DNA of 64,000 nt. Source: Nesterenkonia sp. E16_10. GTDB lineage: Bacteria > Actinomycetota > Actinomycetes > Actinomycetales > Micrococcaceae. Below, in pieces: positions 10,627-18,557 of this stretch; position 1 is the first letter of the stretch; every line of letters begins with the position of its first letter. Both the position numbers and the translations under genes were made by a program. The notes beneath the pieces were generated by a model that did not search any database, was not told where the DNA came from, and saw only the letters and a list, made by a program, of their open reading frames with translations. Where the stretch lies: contig NZ_JADPSA010000013.1 of assembly GCF_017347085.1 (NCBI RefSeq), positions 1 through 64,000 of the forward strand. Reading direction: 5' to 3'.

Positions 10627-11600
10627 CAGCGTTCCCCTGCCCGGACCAGTTCCGCGGTCGCCGCGTCGGCGAGCCCGGAGCGCACCAGCAGCCAGGCCAT
10701 CAGTGCCTTCTGTGCGTGCAGCCGGTTCTCCGCCTCGTCCCAGACCACCGACTGCGGCCCGTCGAGGACCTCGGCGCTGATCTCGACCCCGCGGTAGGCC
10801 GGAAGGCAGTGCAGGACGACGGCGCCCGGGGCAGCGTGGGCCATGGCGGCGGAGTCGACCCGGTAGTCCCCGAAGAGCTCGAGCCGCTGCTGCTTCTCCT
10901 CCTCCTGGCCCATCGAGACCCAGGTGTCGGTGGCCACCGCCTCGGCGCCGGCCAGCGCCTGGACCGGGTCGGTGGTGATCAGCACCTTGGCCCCGGTCTG
11001 CTCGGCGCGGGCCTGGGCGGCGTCGATGATGCGCTGCTCCGGCAGATAGCCGGCGGGGCCGGCGATGCGGACATCCATGCCGGCGTTGACCCCGGCGAGC
11101 AGGTAGGAGTTGGCCATGTTGTTCGCCGCGTCGCCCAGGTAGGCCAGGGAGCGACCCTGCGTGCTGCCGAGATGCTCACGCAGGGTCAGCAGGTCCGCGA
11201 GCAGCTGGCAGGGGTGGTAGTCGTCGGAGAGTGCGTTGATCACCGGGACCGCGCTGTGCGTCGCCATCTCCTCCAGCCCGGACTGGGCGTAGGTGCGCCA
11301 GATGATCAGGCTGACCATCCGGTCGAGCACTCGGGCGGTGTCGGCGATGGTCTCCTTGTGTCCGAGCTGAGACTCCCCGGGGTTGACCACCAGCGGGGTG
11401 CCGCCGAGCGCGGAGATCCCCGCCACGAAGGAGAACCGGGTCCGGGTGGAGGTCTTGTCGAAGAACACCGCGGCGGTCTGGGGCCCGGCCAGGGCCTTGA
11501 TCGCGTATGGGTGGGCCTTCATATGCGCCGCAAGGGTCAGCACCTGGTCCAGCTCGGCAGGGCTGAGGTCCAGGTCGGTGAGGAAGTGGCGGACGGTCAT
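10626..11600 (-). CDS. argF: Ornithine carbamoyltransferase
   Basis: Makes citrulline from ornithine and carbamoyl phosphate. The 324-residue protein carries the carbamoyl-phosphate-binding motif STRTR (in FDKTSTRTRFSF, about residue 50), HPCQLLADL, and the ornithine-binding HCLPAYRG near the C-terminus. Length is normal. It overlaps argD by ATGA and argR by one base, so it is translationally coupled inside the arg operon. Confidence 0.97.
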   Translation of the reverse strand: MTVRHFLTDLDLSPAELDQVLTLAAHMKAHPYAIKALAGPQTAAVFFDKTSTRTRFSFVAGISALGGTPLVVNPGESQLGHKETIADTARVLDRMVSLIIWRTYAQSGLEEMATHSAVPVINALSDDYHPCQLLADLLTLREHLGSTQGRSLAYLGDAANNMANSYLLAGVNAGMDVRIAGPAGYLPEQRIIDAAQARAEQTGAKVLITTDPVQALAGAEAVATDTWVSMGQEEEKQQRLELFGDYRVDSAAMAHAAPGAVVLHCLPAYRGVEISAEVLDGPQSVVWDEAENRLHAQKALMAWLLVRSGLADAATAELVRAGER

Positions 11601-12988
11601 GAGGTGCTCCTGCGGTGGATCTCGGGAAGGGCATCGATGAACTGCTGGATCTGCTCCGTGGTGATGATCAGCGGCGGGGCCAGTCGCAGCGTGGCCGGGC
11701 CGGTGGCGTTGATGATGAAACCCGCCTCCAGGGCCGCGGCGACCATGGCAGGTGCCAGCGCCTGCCCTTCGGCGGCTTCGAGGTCGAAGCCGATCAGCAG
11801 TCCGTGGGCTCGAACCTCGGTGACGAAGTCGAGTTCGGCGAGCCGGACGGCCGCGTAGGCGCTGACCTCCCGGACCTGATCCAGCAGGTCGGTGGATTCG
11901 ATGACGTGCAGCGTGGCCAGCGCGGCGGCGGTGGCGGCGGGGTTGCCGCCGAAGGTGGTGCCGTGCTGGCCGGGGTTCAACAGCGTGCTGGCATGTTCCC
12001 CGAAGGTCAGCATCGCCCCGATCGGGAACCCACCGCCGAGACCCTTGGCCAGGGTCATCGCGTCCGGGAGCACCGGTCCGGAGTCTGACGGGTCTGAATC
12101 TGACGGCGCAGAGTCTGCAGGGTCTGAATCTGACGGCGCAGAGGCGAACCAGGAGCCGGTGCGGCCGATGCCGGTCTGGACCTCATCGAAGATCAGCAGG
12201 GCCCCGGCGGCGCGGGTGATCTCCCGGGCGGCCTTCAGGTACCCGGCCGGGTGACCGTGGACACCGGCCTCGCCCTGGACGGGTTCGATGATCACCGCGG
12301 CTACGGTCTCGTCCACCGCGGCACGCAGCGCCTCGGCGTCCCCGGCGGGCACCCATTCCACGCCGCCGGGCAGCGGTTCGAAGGGTTCCCGGTAGCTGGG
12401 CTTATGCGTCATCGCCAGTGCGCCCATGGTGCGTCCGTGGAATCCGTGCTCCAGGGCGATGATCCGCGGCCGGTCCTCGCCTCCGTGGCGGCGTGCCAGC
12501 TTGAAGGCGGCCTCATTGGCCTCGGTGCCGGAGTTGGTGAAGAACGCCTTGGAGCCGGCCGGGGCCTGGGCCAGGTGCAGCAGCTTCTCGGCGAGTGCGA
12601 TCTGGGTGGGACTGGTGAAGAAGTTCGAGATGTGTCCCAGGGTGCTCAGCTGGGAGGAGACCACGCTGGTGATCAGCGGGTGGGCGTGGCCCAGCGCGTT
12701 GACCGCGATCCCGCCGAGCAGATCCAGGTACTCCCGGCCGTCGGCGTCCCATACCGTGGCGCCGGAGCCTCGGACCAGGACGCGCTGCGGGGTGCCGAAG
12801 ACCCCGAGCAGGGACTCGGTGTAGCGCGCCAGCAGCGTCTCGCCGGGTTCCGCCGTGAGCGTCGCACCGGTGAGCTCCGCACTCGTGAGCGCGGCGCTGG
12901 TGAGCTCCGGGCTGTTGAGCCCGGCGCTGGTGAGATCAGCGTTGTTGAGCTCCGGGGCCTGCGCCTCCGGGGTGTTCTGGTCACTCAT
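11597..12988 (-). CDS. argD: Acetylornithine aminotransferase with unusual N-terminal and internal insertions
   Basis: PLP-dependent transfer of an amino group from glutamate to N-acetylglutamate semialdehyde. The class III core is intact: [18 protein letters not shown] (PLP phosphate site), [13 protein letters not shown], and [10 protein letters not shown] with the Schiff-base lysine. At 463 residues it is longer than the usual 390-410. Residues 14-44 place Leu every fifth position with ADLTS, PELTS and AELTG units, like a pentapeptide repeat. A Ser/Asp/Pro insert ([21 protein letters not shown]) sits just before the catalytic lysine loop and is encoded by a 30-bp-period repeat. It overlaps argB and argF by ATGA. 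Confidence 0.95.
   Translation of the reverse strand: MSDQNTPEAQAPELNNADLTSAGLNSPELTSAALTSAELTGATLTAEPGETLLARYTESLLGVFGTPQRVLVRGSGATVWDADGREYLDLLGGIAVNALGHAHPLITSVVSSQLSTLGHISNFFTSPTQIALAEKLLHLAQAPAGSKAFFTNSGTEANEAAFKLARRHGGEDRPRIIALEHGFHGRTMGALAMTHKPSYREPFEPLPGGVEWVPAGDAEALRAAVDETVAAVIIEPVQGEAGVHGHPAGYLKAAREITRAAGALLIFDEVQTGIGRTGSWFASAPSDSDPADSAPSDSDPSDSGPVLPDAMTLAKGLGGGFPIGAMLTFGEHASTLLNPGQHGTTFGGNPAATAAALATLHVIESTDLLDQVREVSAYAAVRLAELDFVTEVRAHGLLIGFDLEAAEGQALAPAMVAAALEAGFIINATGPATLRLAPPLIITTEQIQQFIDALPEIHRRSTS
12090..12143. repeat. Tandem repeat (period 30 bp) inside argD
   Basis: A 24-bp sequence beginning GGGTCTGAATCTGAC occurs identically at 12090-12113 and 12120-12143. It encodes the Ser/Asp/Pro-rich insert of ArgD and looks like a slipped-strand duplication that kept the frame. 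Confidence 0.85.
12851..12961. repeat. Degenerate 15-bp repeats at the 5' end of argD
   Basis: About seven imperfect 15-bp units (GTGAGCTCC-like as read on the plus strand) encode Leu every fifth residue at positions 14, 19, 24, 29, 34, 39 and 44 of ArgD. Confidence 0.75.
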
Positions 12989-13929
12989 GCGGCCTCCCCA
13001 TCGGGAACGATCTGGGTGCCGACGCCCTCGGTGGTGACGATCTCCAACAGCATCGAGTGCGGTGCCCGGCCGTCGACCACGTGGGCGCGCGGAACACCGG
13101 CCTCCACGGCCTTCAGCGCCGCGGTCATCTTCGGGATCATCCCGGATTCCAGGCTGGGCAGCATCGCCCGTAGGTCGCTGGCGCTCAGCGAGGAGATCAG
13201 CGAGGACTTGTCCGGCCAGTTGGCGTAGAGGCCCTCCACATCGGTGAGCATCACCAGTTTGGCCGCGCCCAGGGCCGAGGCGACGGCGGCGGCGGCCAGA
13301 TCGGCGTTGACGTTGAGCACCTCGCCGGTGGGGGTGGCGTCGGCGGCGGTGGAGTCGAACTCCGGAGCGATGGTGGAGATCACCGGGATCCGCCCGGCGG
13401 CGAGCAGGTCGGTGATCGCGTCGGGGTTGACCCCGCTGACCTCGCCGACCAGTCCGAGGTCCACGGTGTCGCCGTCGATCTCCACGGTGGTGCGGGTGGC
13501 GCGCAGCAGGGCGGCGTCTTCCCCGGAGAGGCCCACCGCGTAGGGGCCGTGGCTGTTGATCAGGCCGATCAGCTCGCGGCCGACCTGGCCGGTGAGCACC
13601 ATCCGGACCACATCCATGGCCTCGGGCGTGGTCACCCGCTGCCCGGCGCGGAACTCGGATTCGATGCCCAGGGTCTGGAGCATCGCGTTGATCTGCGGGC
13701 CTCCCCCGTGGACCACCACCGGGTTGACCCCGACGTGGCGCAGGAAGACCACGTCCTCGGCGAAGGCGCGGCGCAGCTCGTCGTTGATCATGGCGTTGCC
13801 GCCGTATTTGATCACGATGGTCTCTCCGGCGAACTTCTGGATCCAGGGCAGCGCCTCGACCAGGACGGAGGCCTTCTCGCCGGCGGAGCCGAGGCTTCCG
13901 GCGTCGCGGGGTTTCATGCTCGAGGTCAT
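12985..13929 (-). CDS. argB: Acetylglutamate kinase
   Basis: Phosphorylates N-acetylglutamate, usually the arginine-feedback-controlled step. The 314-residue protein shows the amino-acid-kinase motifs VIKYGGNAM (about residue 38), [10 protein letters not shown], and the ATP-site [12 protein letters not shown]. An extra N-terminal helix before [12 protein letters not shown] fits the hexameric, arginine-inhibited type. The stop overlaps the argD start by ATGA; 12 bases separate its start from the argJ stop. Confidence 0.97.
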   Translation of the reverse strand: MTSSMKPRDAGSLGSAGEKASVLVEALPWIQKFAGETIVIKYGGNAMINDELRRAFAEDVVFLRHVGVNPVVVHGGGPQINAMLQTLGIESEFRAGQRVTTPEAMDVVRMVLTGQVGRELIGLINSHGPYAVGLSGEDAALLRATRTTVEIDGDTVDLGLVGEVSGVNPDAITDLLAAGRIPVISTIAPEFDSTAADATPTGEVLNVNADLAAAAVASALGAAKLVMLTDVEGLYANWPDKSSLISSLSASDLRAMLPSLESGMIPKMTAALKAVEAGVPRAHVVDGRAPHSMLLEIVTTEGVGTQIVPDGEAA

Positions 13930-13941
13930 CGGGGTCCTTCT

Positions 13942-15141
13942 TCAGCTGGAGTAGGCAGAGTTCTCATGCACATAGTCATGGGTCAGGTCATTGGTGAGGA
14001 TCGTGGCCTCGGCGGCGCCGGCCTTCAGGTCGATGACCACCTTTACGTGGCGCCCGCGCAGGTCCACCAGGTCGCGGTCCTCCCCGATGCCTCCGGCGCG
14101 GCAGATCCACACCCCGTTGACGCTGACGTCGATGGTGGAGGGGTCGAAGTCCACGTCGGTGGTCCCGACGGCGGAGAGGATCCGGCCCCAGTTGGGGTCC
14201 TGGCCGAAGATCGCGGTCTTGAACAGGTTGGAGCGGGCCACGGAGCGGCCTGCGGTCTCGGCCTCCTCCTGGGTGGCGGCGTTGATCGTGGAGATCGCGA
14301 TCTCGTGGTGGGCGCCCTCGGCGTCGGCGATGAGCTGGGTCGCGAGGTCCTGGCACACCTGGTTCAGCGCCGCTTGGAACTCCGCGAGGTCTACTCCGGA
14401 GGGGTCGGCCTGCGGGTGCGCCCCGGAGGCCATGGCGATCACGGTGTCGTTGGTGGACATGCAGCCATCGGAGTCGGCGCGGTTGAAGCTGAGCCGGACC
14501 GCCTCGCGCAGCGCGGCATCGAGGTCGGGCTGGGAGATGACGGCGTCGGTGGTGACCACGGAGAGCATCGTGGCCATCCCGGGGGCGAGCATGCCGGCGC
14601 CCTTGGCCATCCCGCCGATGGTGAACTCCGCACCGGTCGCGGTGGAGACCTTCATGACCGAGTCGGTGGTCATGATCGCCTGCGCCGCCCGCTGCCCGGC
14701 GGCCTCGGCGGGTTCCAGCTGCGCCGCGGCGGCGCTGATCCCCTCCAGCAGTGCGGGCATGTCCAGGCGCACCCCGATGAGTCCGGTGGAGCAGACCAGC
14801 ACGTCCCCGGCGGAGATGTCCGCGCCGGTGGCCTGGAGCTTCTCGGCGACGACCTCGGCGCTCTGGTGGGTGTCGGCGAAGCCCTGGGGCCCGGTGCAGG
14901 CGTTGGCCCCGCCGGAGTTCAGCACCACGGCATCGGCGCGCCCGTCGGCGATCACCTGCTGGGACCAGAGCACCGGTGCCGCGGCGACCCGGTTGGTGGT
15001 GAAGACCGCGGCGGCGTGCTTGTCCGGTCCGTGGTTGAGCACCAGCGCGACGTCGCGCGGCGCGTTGCCCTGCGCATCGGGGGATTTCAGTCCGGCGGCG
15101 ACGCCTGCGGCGCTGAATCCGGTCGCGGCGGTGACGCTCAT
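13942..15141 (-). CDS. argJ: Bifunctional ornithine acetyltransferase / N-acetylglutamate synthase
   Basis: Recycles the acetyl group from N-acetylornithine to glutamate. The 399-residue precursor has the self-cleavage site [11 protein letters not shown] preceded by [10 protein letters not shown] (about residues 175-195); the Thr becomes the N-terminal nucleophile of the beta chain. Whether it also uses acetyl-CoA (bifunctional) cannot be told from sequence alone. ATGA overlap with argC places it second in the operon. Confidence 0.96.
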   Translation of the reverse strand: MSVTAATGFSAAGVAAGLKSPDAQGNAPRDVALVLNHGPDKHAAAVFTTNRVAAAPVLWSQQVIADGRADAVVLNSGGANACTGPQGFADTHQSAEVVAEKLQATGADISAGDVLVCSTGLIGVRLDMPALLEGISAAAAQLEPAEAAGQRAAQAIMTTDSVMKVSTATGAEFTIGGMAKGAGMLAPGMATMLSVVTTDAVISQPDLDAALREAVRLSFNRADSDGCMSTNDTVIAMASGAHPQADPSGVDLAEFQAALNQVCQDLATQLIADAEGAHHEIAISTINAATQEEAETAGRSVARSNLFKTAIFGQDPNWGRILSAVGTTDVDFDPSTIDVSVNGVWICRAGGIGEDRDLVDLRGRHVKVVIDLKAGAAEATILTNDLTHDYVHENSAYSS

Positions 15142-16169
15142 GGGGAGACTCCCAGCAGATTGAGCCCGGTGGTCTCTTCGACACCCAGGGCGATGTTCAT
15201 GGACTGCACGGCTCCGCCGGCGGTGCCCTTGGTCAGATTGTCTGCGGCCGAGACGACGACGGCGCGCCCGGCGTGCTCATCGACCGCGAGCTGAATGGTG
15301 ACGTGGTTGGAACCCACGACCTGCTTGGTGGCGGGCCACTGGCCCTCCGGAAGTAGGTGGACGAAGGCCTCGCCGTCGTAGTGCTCGCGGTAGGCCGCGC
15401 GCAGCGCCGCCTCGGTGGTGCCGGGCGCGAGCTTCGCGGTGGAGGTGGCCAGGATGCCGCGCGGCATCGGAGCCAGCGTGGGGGTGAAGGAGACCTGGAC
15501 CGGAACTCCGGCGGCGTGTCCGAGGCCCTGTTCGATCTCCGGGGTGTGCCGGTGCACCCCGCCGACTCCATAGGGGCTCATGCCGCCGATGACCTCGGCG
15601 CTGAGCAGGTGGGGCTTCAGCGCCTTGCCCGCCCCGGAGGTGCCGGTGGCCGCGACGATGACGATGTCATCGGGCTGGACGAGCCCTGCGGCCAGCGCCG
15701 GGGCCAGGCCGAGCATGATGGTGGTGGGATAGCAGCCGGGCACCGCGATGCGCCGGGCACCGGTGAGCTTCGCCCGCGCCCCGGGCAGCTCGGGCAGCCC
15801 ATAAGGCCAGGTGCCCTGATGGGCGGAACCGTAGAACTTCTCCCAGTCCGCGGCGGATTCCAGCCGATGATCCGCGGCGGCGTCGATCACGATGGTGTCC
15901 TCGCCGAGCTGGGCGGCGATCTCCGCCGAGGACCCGTGGGGCAGGGCCAGGAAGACGACGTCGTGTCCGGCGAGGTTCTCCGCGGTGGTGTCGAGAAGCA
16001 CCCGGTCCGCCAGGGAGAGCAGGTGCGGCTGCACGCTTCCCAGCCGCTCCCCCGCGCTCGAGTGCGCGGTGACGGCGCCGATCTCGACCTCGGGGTGGCC
16101 AGCGAGCAGGCGAAGGACTTCTCCTCCGGCATAGCCTGAGGCTCCGGAGACAGCGATCGAATAGGTCAT
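15138..16169 (-). CDS. argC: N-acetyl-gamma-glutamyl-phosphate reductase
   Basis: NADPH-dependent reduction of N-acetylglutamyl phosphate to the semialdehyde. The 343-residue protein starts with a Rossmann motif [12 protein letters not shown] and has the active-site cysteine in VPGCYPTT (about residue 150) and the [13 protein letters not shown] histidine region. It is the first gene of argC-J-B-D-F-R. The ATG follows a TAGACT -10 by 6 bases with no ribosome site, so the operon mRNA is probably leaderless. Two ARG-box-like sequences cover the promoter. Confidence 0.97.
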   Translation of the reverse strand: MTYSIAVSGASGYAGGEVLRLLAGHPEVEIGAVTAHSSAGERLGSVQPHLLSLADRVLLDTTAENLAGHDVVFLALPHGSSAEIAAQLGEDTIVIDAAADHRLESAADWEKFYGSAHQGTWPYGLPELPGARAKLTGARRIAVPGCYPTTIMLGLAPALAAGLVQPDDIVIVAATGTSGAGKALKPHLLSAEVIGGMSPYGVGGVHRHTPEIEQGLGHAAGVPVQVSFTPTLAPMPRGILATSTAKLAPGTTEAALRAAYREHYDGEAFVHLLPEGQWPATKQVVGSNHVTIQLAVDEHAGRAVVVSAADNLTKGTAGGAVQSMNIALGVEETTGLNLLGVSP

Positions 16170-16175
16170 CCCAGC

Positions 16176-16219
16176 AGTCTAGGCAGATATATGCGCTATC
16201 TCCAATATTTATGCATACT
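16176..16219 (-). promoter_or_regulatory. argC promoter with two ARG-box-like operators
   Basis: Minus-strand -10 TAGACT (16181-16176) lies 6 bases before the argC ATG. Upstream, 16185-16200 (CAGATATATGCGCTAT region) and 16204-16219 (AATATTTATGCATACT) resemble ARG boxes spaced about 19 bp centre to centre, the usual tandem arrangement. They overlap the spacer and -35, so bound ArgR would block RNA polymerase. Confidence 0.6.
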
Positions 16220-16258
16220 GCGGGGCCGCAGACTTCGCCGCTCCGGGCCTGCGTTGGG

Positions 16259-16264
16259 TACGCT
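16259..16264 (+). promoter_or_regulatory. -10 element of the quinone oxidoreductase gene (leaderless)
   Basis: TACGCT ends 7 bases before the ATG at 16272 without a ribosome site. The divergent argC promoter is only about 80 bases away. Confidence 0.5.
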
Positions 16265-16271
16265 TGCCGCC

Positions 16272-17279
16272 ATGAATGAACAGACAGTTTTCCCAGAGGA
16301 TCTGCCCGACAGAGCACGAGTGGTGCATGCCGAGCAGGCAGGGGGCGCCGAGGTGCTCGTCGAGGCTCAGGTGCCGCTGCCCGAGCCTGGACCGAACCAG
16401 GTGCTGGTGGAGACTGCCGCCACCGGGGTCAACTTCATCGAGACCTACCAGCGCAGCGGCGTGTACCCGGTGCAGTATCCCTTCACCCCGGGCACCGAGG
16501 GCGCCGGACGCGTCCTTGCCGCCGGCGAAGGCGTGGAGTCGCTCTCCCTCGGCCAGCGGGTCACCACCCTGGAGGCCTCCACCGGCACCTACGCCTCGCA
16601 CTTCCTGGTCGACGCCAGCAAGGCCGTGCGCGTGCCGGACGAGGTCACCGATGAGCAGGCCGCGGCGCTTCCGCTGCAGGGCATCACCGCGCACTACCTG
16701 GTCAACTCCACCTACCGGGTCTCCCCCGGCGAGACCGTGCTGACCCATGCCGGTGCAGGAGGGGTGGGCCAGATCCTGACCCAGCTGCTCAAGGCCAAGG
16801 GCGCACGCGTGATCACCACCTGCTCCACCGAGGAGAAGGCCCAGATCGCGCAGGCCGCCGGCGCGGACTACGTGCTGGGCTATGAGAACTTCGCCGAGCG
16901 GGTCCTGGAGATCACCAAGGGCGAGGGTGTCGCCGCGGTCTTCGACGGCGTCGGGAAGGACACCTATGCCGGGTCCCTGGAGTCCCTGGCGATCCGCGGG
17001 ATGTTCGTGCTCTACGGCGGCGCCTCGGGCCAGGTGCCCCCGCTGGATCCGCAGGAGCTCAACCGCCGCGGCGGCCTCTACGTGACCCGCCCGGCCACGC
17101 ACTGGTATCTGCGCAACGCCGAGGAGCGATCCTGGCGCTACGCCGAGCTCTTCCGCGCGCTGACCGGCGGGGATCTGAAGCTGAGCATCGGCGCCAGCTA
17201 CCCGCTGGCCGAGGCGGGCCGGGCCCACGACGATCTGGAGAACCGCCGGACCACCGGCAAGCTGCTGCTGGCACCCTGA
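16272..17279 (+). CDS. NADPH:quinone oxidoreductase (zinc-free MDR family)
   Basis: Medium-chain dehydrogenase/reductase of the zeta-crystallin/QorA type, expected to reduce quinones with NADPH. The 335-residue protein has the GroES-like N-terminal half with GVNFIETYQRSGVYP and PGTEGAGRV, and a Rossmann half with LTHAGAGGVGQILTQLLKAKG. The zinc ligands of classical alcohol dehydrogenases are missing, as expected for this subgroup. Start ATG 16272 is fixed by the -10 just upstream. nagA follows 35 bases later on the same strand and might be co-transcribed, although a metabolic link is not evident. Confidence 0.9.
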   Translation: MNEQTVFPEDLPDRARVVHAEQAGGAEVLVEAQVPLPEPGPNQVLVETAATGVNFIETYQRSGVYPVQYPFTPGTEGAGRVLAAGEGVESLSLGQRVTTLEASTGTYASHFLVDASKAVRVPDEVTDEQAAALPLQGITAHYLVNSTYRVSPGETVLTHAGAGGVGQILTQLLKAKGARVITTCSTEEKAQIAQAAGADYVLGYENFAERVLEITKGEGVAAVFDGVGKDTYAGSLESLAIRGMFVLYGGASGQVPPLDPQELNRRGGLYVTRPATHWYLRNAEERSWRYAELFRALTGGDLKLSIGASYPLAEAGRAHDDLENRRTTGKLLLAP

Positions 17280-17314
17280 GAAGCACACCCCATGGCGAGT
17301 CCGGTCCGTCCCCT

Positions 17315-18511
17315 GTGACCCAGCTGATCCTCGCCGAGGCGGCACTGACCCCGGAGGGGGGCCTGGGGCGGTATTGGCTGCGCCTGGCGCAGGGACGCAT
17401 CCTCGACGCCGGGCACGGTCACCCGCCGGAGCCACCGGATCTGCACCTCACCGAGGGGGTGCTGGCACCTGGGTTCGTCGACGTCCACGCCCATGGCGGC
17501 GGCGGCGCGGCCTTCACCGAGGGTGCTGAGGCTGCCCAGACCGTGCTGGCGGCCCACCGTGGTCGCGGCACCACGAGCATGCTCGCGTCGCTGGTCAGCG
17601 CGCCGATCCCGGTGCTGCTGGAGCAGACGCAGCAGCTTCGTCCCCTGGTGGAGACCGGCGAGCTCGCCGGGATCCACCTCGAGGGGCCATGGCTGAGCTG
17701 CGCCCATCGCGGTGCGCATCAGGCCTCGCTGCTCAGCGACCCCACACCGGAGGCCGTCTCTGCGGTGCTCGAACACCCGGCGGCGGAGCTGCTGCGCTAT
17801 GTCACCCTCGCCCCGGAGCTGCCCGGCGCTCTCGAGGCCGTTGCTCGGCTGCGCGCCGCGGGACTGGTCCTGGGAGTCGGGCACACCGGTGCCGATAGTG
17901 CCCAGACCCGGGCTGCTCTAGGCGCCGGGGCCAGCGCGGCCACCCACCTGTTCAATGCGATGAAGGGGCTGCACCACCGCGAACCAGGGCCTGCGCTCGC
18001 GCTGCTGGAGGACCCCGCCGCCTTCCTCGAGCTGATCCATGACGGGGTGCACCTGCACCCGGAGATGATCCGCTACATCTGGCATACCGCCACGCGCCAC
18101 GGCGGTGCGCGGCGGCTGGTGCTGGTCTCCGATGCGATGGCCGGCGCCGCCGCATCGCAGGGGCGATACACCCTGGGCGCTCTGGAGGTGGACGTCGCAG
18201 ACGGCGTCGCTCGGCTCGTCGAGCCCGACGGGACGCGCGGCGCGATCGCGGGCTCGGCGGTGACCCTGGCCGAAGCGGTGCGCCGGAGCATCCTCGACGC
18301 GGGCATCGCCCCGGGCGAGGCACTGATGGCGGCCACCGCCAATCCTGCGGCGATGATCGGGCTCGACGACGTCGGCAGTCTGCTTCCCGGTAGGCGCGCG
18401 GATCTGGTGCTGCTGGACCCGCAGTGGAACGTCGGCAGCGTCATGCACCGCGGTCGCTGGCTGGATGAACAGCACCCAGGTGATGCAAAGACCGATGGCC
18501 CGGCAGACTGA
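17315..18511 (+). CDS. nagA: N-acetylglucosamine-6-phosphate deacetylase
   Basis: Deacetylates GlcNAc-6-phosphate in amino-sugar use and cell-wall recycling. The 398-residue amidohydrolase-fold protein has the metal motif GFVDVHAHGGGG (about 50-61), GIHLEGPWLS with the metal-binding Glu (about 120), GHTGADS, the substrate loop THLFNAMKGLHHREPG, and the catalytic Asp in LVSDAMAG. Start is a GTG at 17315; an ATG at 17292 is out of frame. The last codons and stop lie inside a strong hairpin that probably ends transcription. Confidence 0.95.
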   Translation: MTQLILAEAALTPEGGLGRYWLRLAQGRILDAGHGHPPEPPDLHLTEGVLAPGFVDVHAHGGGGAAFTEGAEAAQTVLAAHRGRGTTSMLASLVSAPIPVLLEQTQQLRPLVETGELAGIHLEGPWLSCAHRGAHQASLLSDPTPEAVSAVLEHPAAELLRYVTLAPELPGALEAVARLRAAGLVLGVGHTGADSAQTRAALGAGASAATHLFNAMKGLHHREPGPALALLEDPAAFLELIHDGVHLHPEMIRYIWHTATRHGGARRLVLVSDAMAGAAASQGRYTLGALEVDVADGVARLVEPDGTRGAIAGSAVTLAEAVRRSILDAGIAPGEALMAATANPAAMIGLDDVGSLLPGRRADLVLLDPQWNVGSVMHRGRWLDEQHPGDAKTDGPAD

Positions 18512-18530
18512 GCGTCTGCCGGACCATCGG
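18492..18530. terminator. Bidirectional hairpin between nagA and pheT
   Basis: Arms CCGATGG and CCGGCAGAC pair with GTCTGCCGG and CCATCGG around a TGAGC loop, giving a long stem of about 16 pairs with one mismatch. It includes the nagA stop codon and serves convergent nagA and pheT. No real T-tract on either side. Confidence 0.75.
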
Positions 18531-18557
18531 CCACGTCGCGAGTGAACCTTCGGCGGA

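Noticed and set aside
12090-12143. CRISPR-like spaced repeat
   Set aside because: Only two copies, in frame inside argD and with a 6-bp gap; it is a slipped-strand repeat, not an array.
13549-15294. Open frame of 581 codons opposite argJ
   Set aside because: Mirrors the arg gene; composition typical of a GC-driven shadow frame.
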